From Serinus canaria (Eukaryota > Chordata > Aves > Passeriformes > Fringillidae): a DNA stretch of 64,000 nucleotides. Position 1 is the stretch's first letter. The number at the start of each line of letters is the position of its first letter. Positions 61,933-64,000 of this stretch are shown here, piece by piece. The notes below the pieces were generated by a model. It did no database searches. It was not told the origin of the DNA and saw only the letters and a list, made by a program, of their open reading frames with translations. Location of the stretch: assembly GCF_022539315.1 (NCBI RefSeq), contig NC_066326.1, forward strand, positions 10,432,601 to 10,496,600, written 5' to 3'. Both the position numbers and the translations under genes were made by a program.

Positions 61933-64000
61933 GTGGCTCTTGGGAGTTGCCTGTGCTCCTGGGTTGGTTTTTTTTAATGAGAAAGAAGGGCAAATAAGGT
62001 AGGAGACAGACTGAATACCCCTTATTCACCTGAATAGTCCTTATTTAGGAGCACACAGTGCCTTAAATGCAAGGTCCAGGCCAGCAAGGGGACTGAGGTG
62101 TTTCCCTTTGGTCAGAGAGTCTTTTGGAGGGGGTTTGGCTCCCTGGAAGACCAGAGAGCCTGAGTACCACTGGTGGAGAGCCACGCAAACAGGCTCTCAG
62201 GGCATGAAGCACCTTACTGTCCTGAATCAGGCAGATTTCTGCCCATTTTATTGCAGCAGGGACCCTCTCATACCCACCCCAAAGATAACTAACAACTTGA
62301 TTAGAACTGTTTTTTTTTTTTTTGCTTGATCCATAGTCTCAGCTGTGCCAGTGACAAAAAAATCCATTGCTGCAATCATGAATGCATTACACCCGTGCCT
62401 AAAAAGCAGAGCTTTGTCCCAGATGGTGCAGATTATTGTTTTTAGTGGAGAAGGCTGTTTAAGTCACTTATTTTCTGTAGAAATAGTCCTGTAAAAAAGC
62501 AGCCTGAGCATCTTTTGCACCCAGCTGCTTTTCAGGAAACGTAGCACCGAGCTGACTGAGCTGGGATTTCCTCGGGGTCTCTCGTGACATTAGCAGAAAT
62601 GCTTTTAAAGATGTCACATTCATAAAAGAGCAAGGATGTGACCTGACTGAGGCAGGCATTTCCCAGGCTGTTTATCACCCTCCAATGAATGAATGAGAGT
62701 ACTTGATGCTCACAGACTCTAACTAGACCAGAAGGGCACTCCCTGGGACTGTGCCAGCTGCCCTGCTCTTCTCAGAGACCATAAAACTGCATGTCCCAGG
62801 GACTAACACACAGGCCATGGAGCAGCTCTTCATCCTGAAGGAAGCTGGGGAGCTTTACATATCCCATGGTGTGCCCTGCCTCTGAAATGTCCCCTGCTGC
62901 ATTTCCAGTATGCTGCTGTTTAACAGAATGTGGCGACACCATGCAGCAATTCAACACGGGGGGGAGGAAGGCTGCCACAAAACCCTCAAACTGCCTGAAG
63001 GAATTAGCCCAACACTAACCTTTCCACAGGATACAGCCTCCCAGCCCTCGCCAGTCTGAATGTCATGGCTGATTTAGGACCTAAGGCTCTAACACTCACC
63101 TAAAAGCCAGCAAGAAAGATTTTGTCTGCCTGTGTTAAAGATTGCCATCCTGCCCCAAACGAAATCTATATGAGAAGGGATGGGAGAGGTTTCCCAGCTA
63201 AGCACTTAATTGTTGTTATCTACACTAACATGTTCAGTCCTCATCAGGTGCCCACAAAAAGTAACAGAAAGGGAAAGAAGATGGAACATATAAAATTTCT
63301 CAGAACATGTAAAAAGTCTTATCAATAGGTGTTCAGATTTCTAAAAGAGAAGAGCCTGAAACTAGAATAGTTTAAGTATGTAATGGAAGTGTTAAGTGAG
63401 AGAACAAGAATGAAAATAACTTCCATTACCTTGTGACAGCCCAAAGCCCAGTCACACAAAACAGGGTGGCAGCAAAAGGTCAAGGCACCCGAGGTGATGG
63501 GGCAGAAGTTTTTTCTGGGATCAGACCATGTTCCCTCTCATATAGATAGAATGCTGAAAGCATGGACACCTTCCTGTGAATCTTTCACACTGCCTAATTT
63601 AGGTTTTACACAATGCCATGCACAGGGCTGCAGAGAGCAATTGAAAACATCTTAATGAGGAGCTTGGGCTCCTTACATAGTCCATGAAGAGAGTTGGTGA
63701 CTGACAAACAGCTGAGGAAGCCTGGGAGGGATCAGAGCTGCTCTGCTCTGTAGAAAACACAAAGCACAGCACAGTATGAACTTTCTCCCTTCAGGCAGGA
63801 AATAATTGCCTGCCTTCCCAAACCAGGGCGCTTCTGTGCCTACATGTCACTGGATAAAGTTTTCAGCTGAGTAAGGCACAAAACAGGAACCAGCCACCTT
63901 CAGGGTTTATCAGTGTAGGATGGAGGGCTTCTGGGTTGCAGTTTGAGATGCAAATACAAATACCCCCTCACACTTTGCTGAACCAGCTTCAACACATGAG
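61933..64000. other. No gene seen
   Basis: Unique sequence with a T14 run at 62310-62323 and a second ATGCAAAT word near 63949. Frames are short (at most about 75 codons). Confidence 0.6.

Overview
The window looks like avian nuclear DNA with no convincing protein-coding gene. The best lineage marker is a 5'-truncated CR1 LINE 3' end at 58491-58639 on the minus strand. It carries the bird-type ATCATAGAAT terminus and the 'AGAATGGTT..GTTGGAAGGGAC' and 'CCTTCCACTAGA' blocks. Other support is the low density of interspersed repeats, the vertebrate microsatellites, the general CpG depletion and the absence of any compact gene arrangement. A passerine or other neognath bird is plausible, but the species cannot be fixed from this sequence.

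The open reading frames on both strands overlap each other, match no protein family I know and carry no domain signature. The two longest are about 317 aa at 58582-59535 and 316 aa at 48246-49196, both on the minus strand. The first runs into the CR1 tail and the second lies across a 50-bp minisatellite. I read the window as intergenic (gene desert) or the inside of one or more very long introns. A few splice-site-bounded open segments are listed as weak candidate exons, at 25416-25520 (+), 31832-31944 (-) and 17319-17407 (-).

Layout. 1-14 kb is ordinary single-copy DNA with a G-run, short microsatellites and two perfect inverted repeats (10371-10414 and 11786-11819). 14.4-16.5 kb is AT-rich, homeodomain-core-rich sequence with a short hairpin. 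17-22 kb holds a long polypyrimidine CTTT tract (19511-19655). Near 22.5 kb is a very old L2/MIR/L3-like repeat relic. 23-34 kb is featureless apart from the candidate exons. 34.5-41.8 kb has the densest set of segments that look like conserved non-coding elements or enhancers, including a CpG-retaining patch around a poly-T tract and a second ancient repeat relic at 38.4 kb. 44-46.4 kb carries a G-quadruplex-type run and an (AAAAG)n array. 48.9-49.1 kb has the 50-bp minisatellite. 58-62 kb has the CR1 relic, an enhancer-like block with an RFX-type X-box, and a GC-rich patch containing a 60-nt quasi-palindrome with about 25 paired positions.

The parts that may act together are regulatory. The enhancer-like blocks at 34-42 kb and 58-60 kb fit a developmental regulatory landscape around a distant gene. 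No conservation, expression or database evidence was available, so every functional statement about these blocks is inference.
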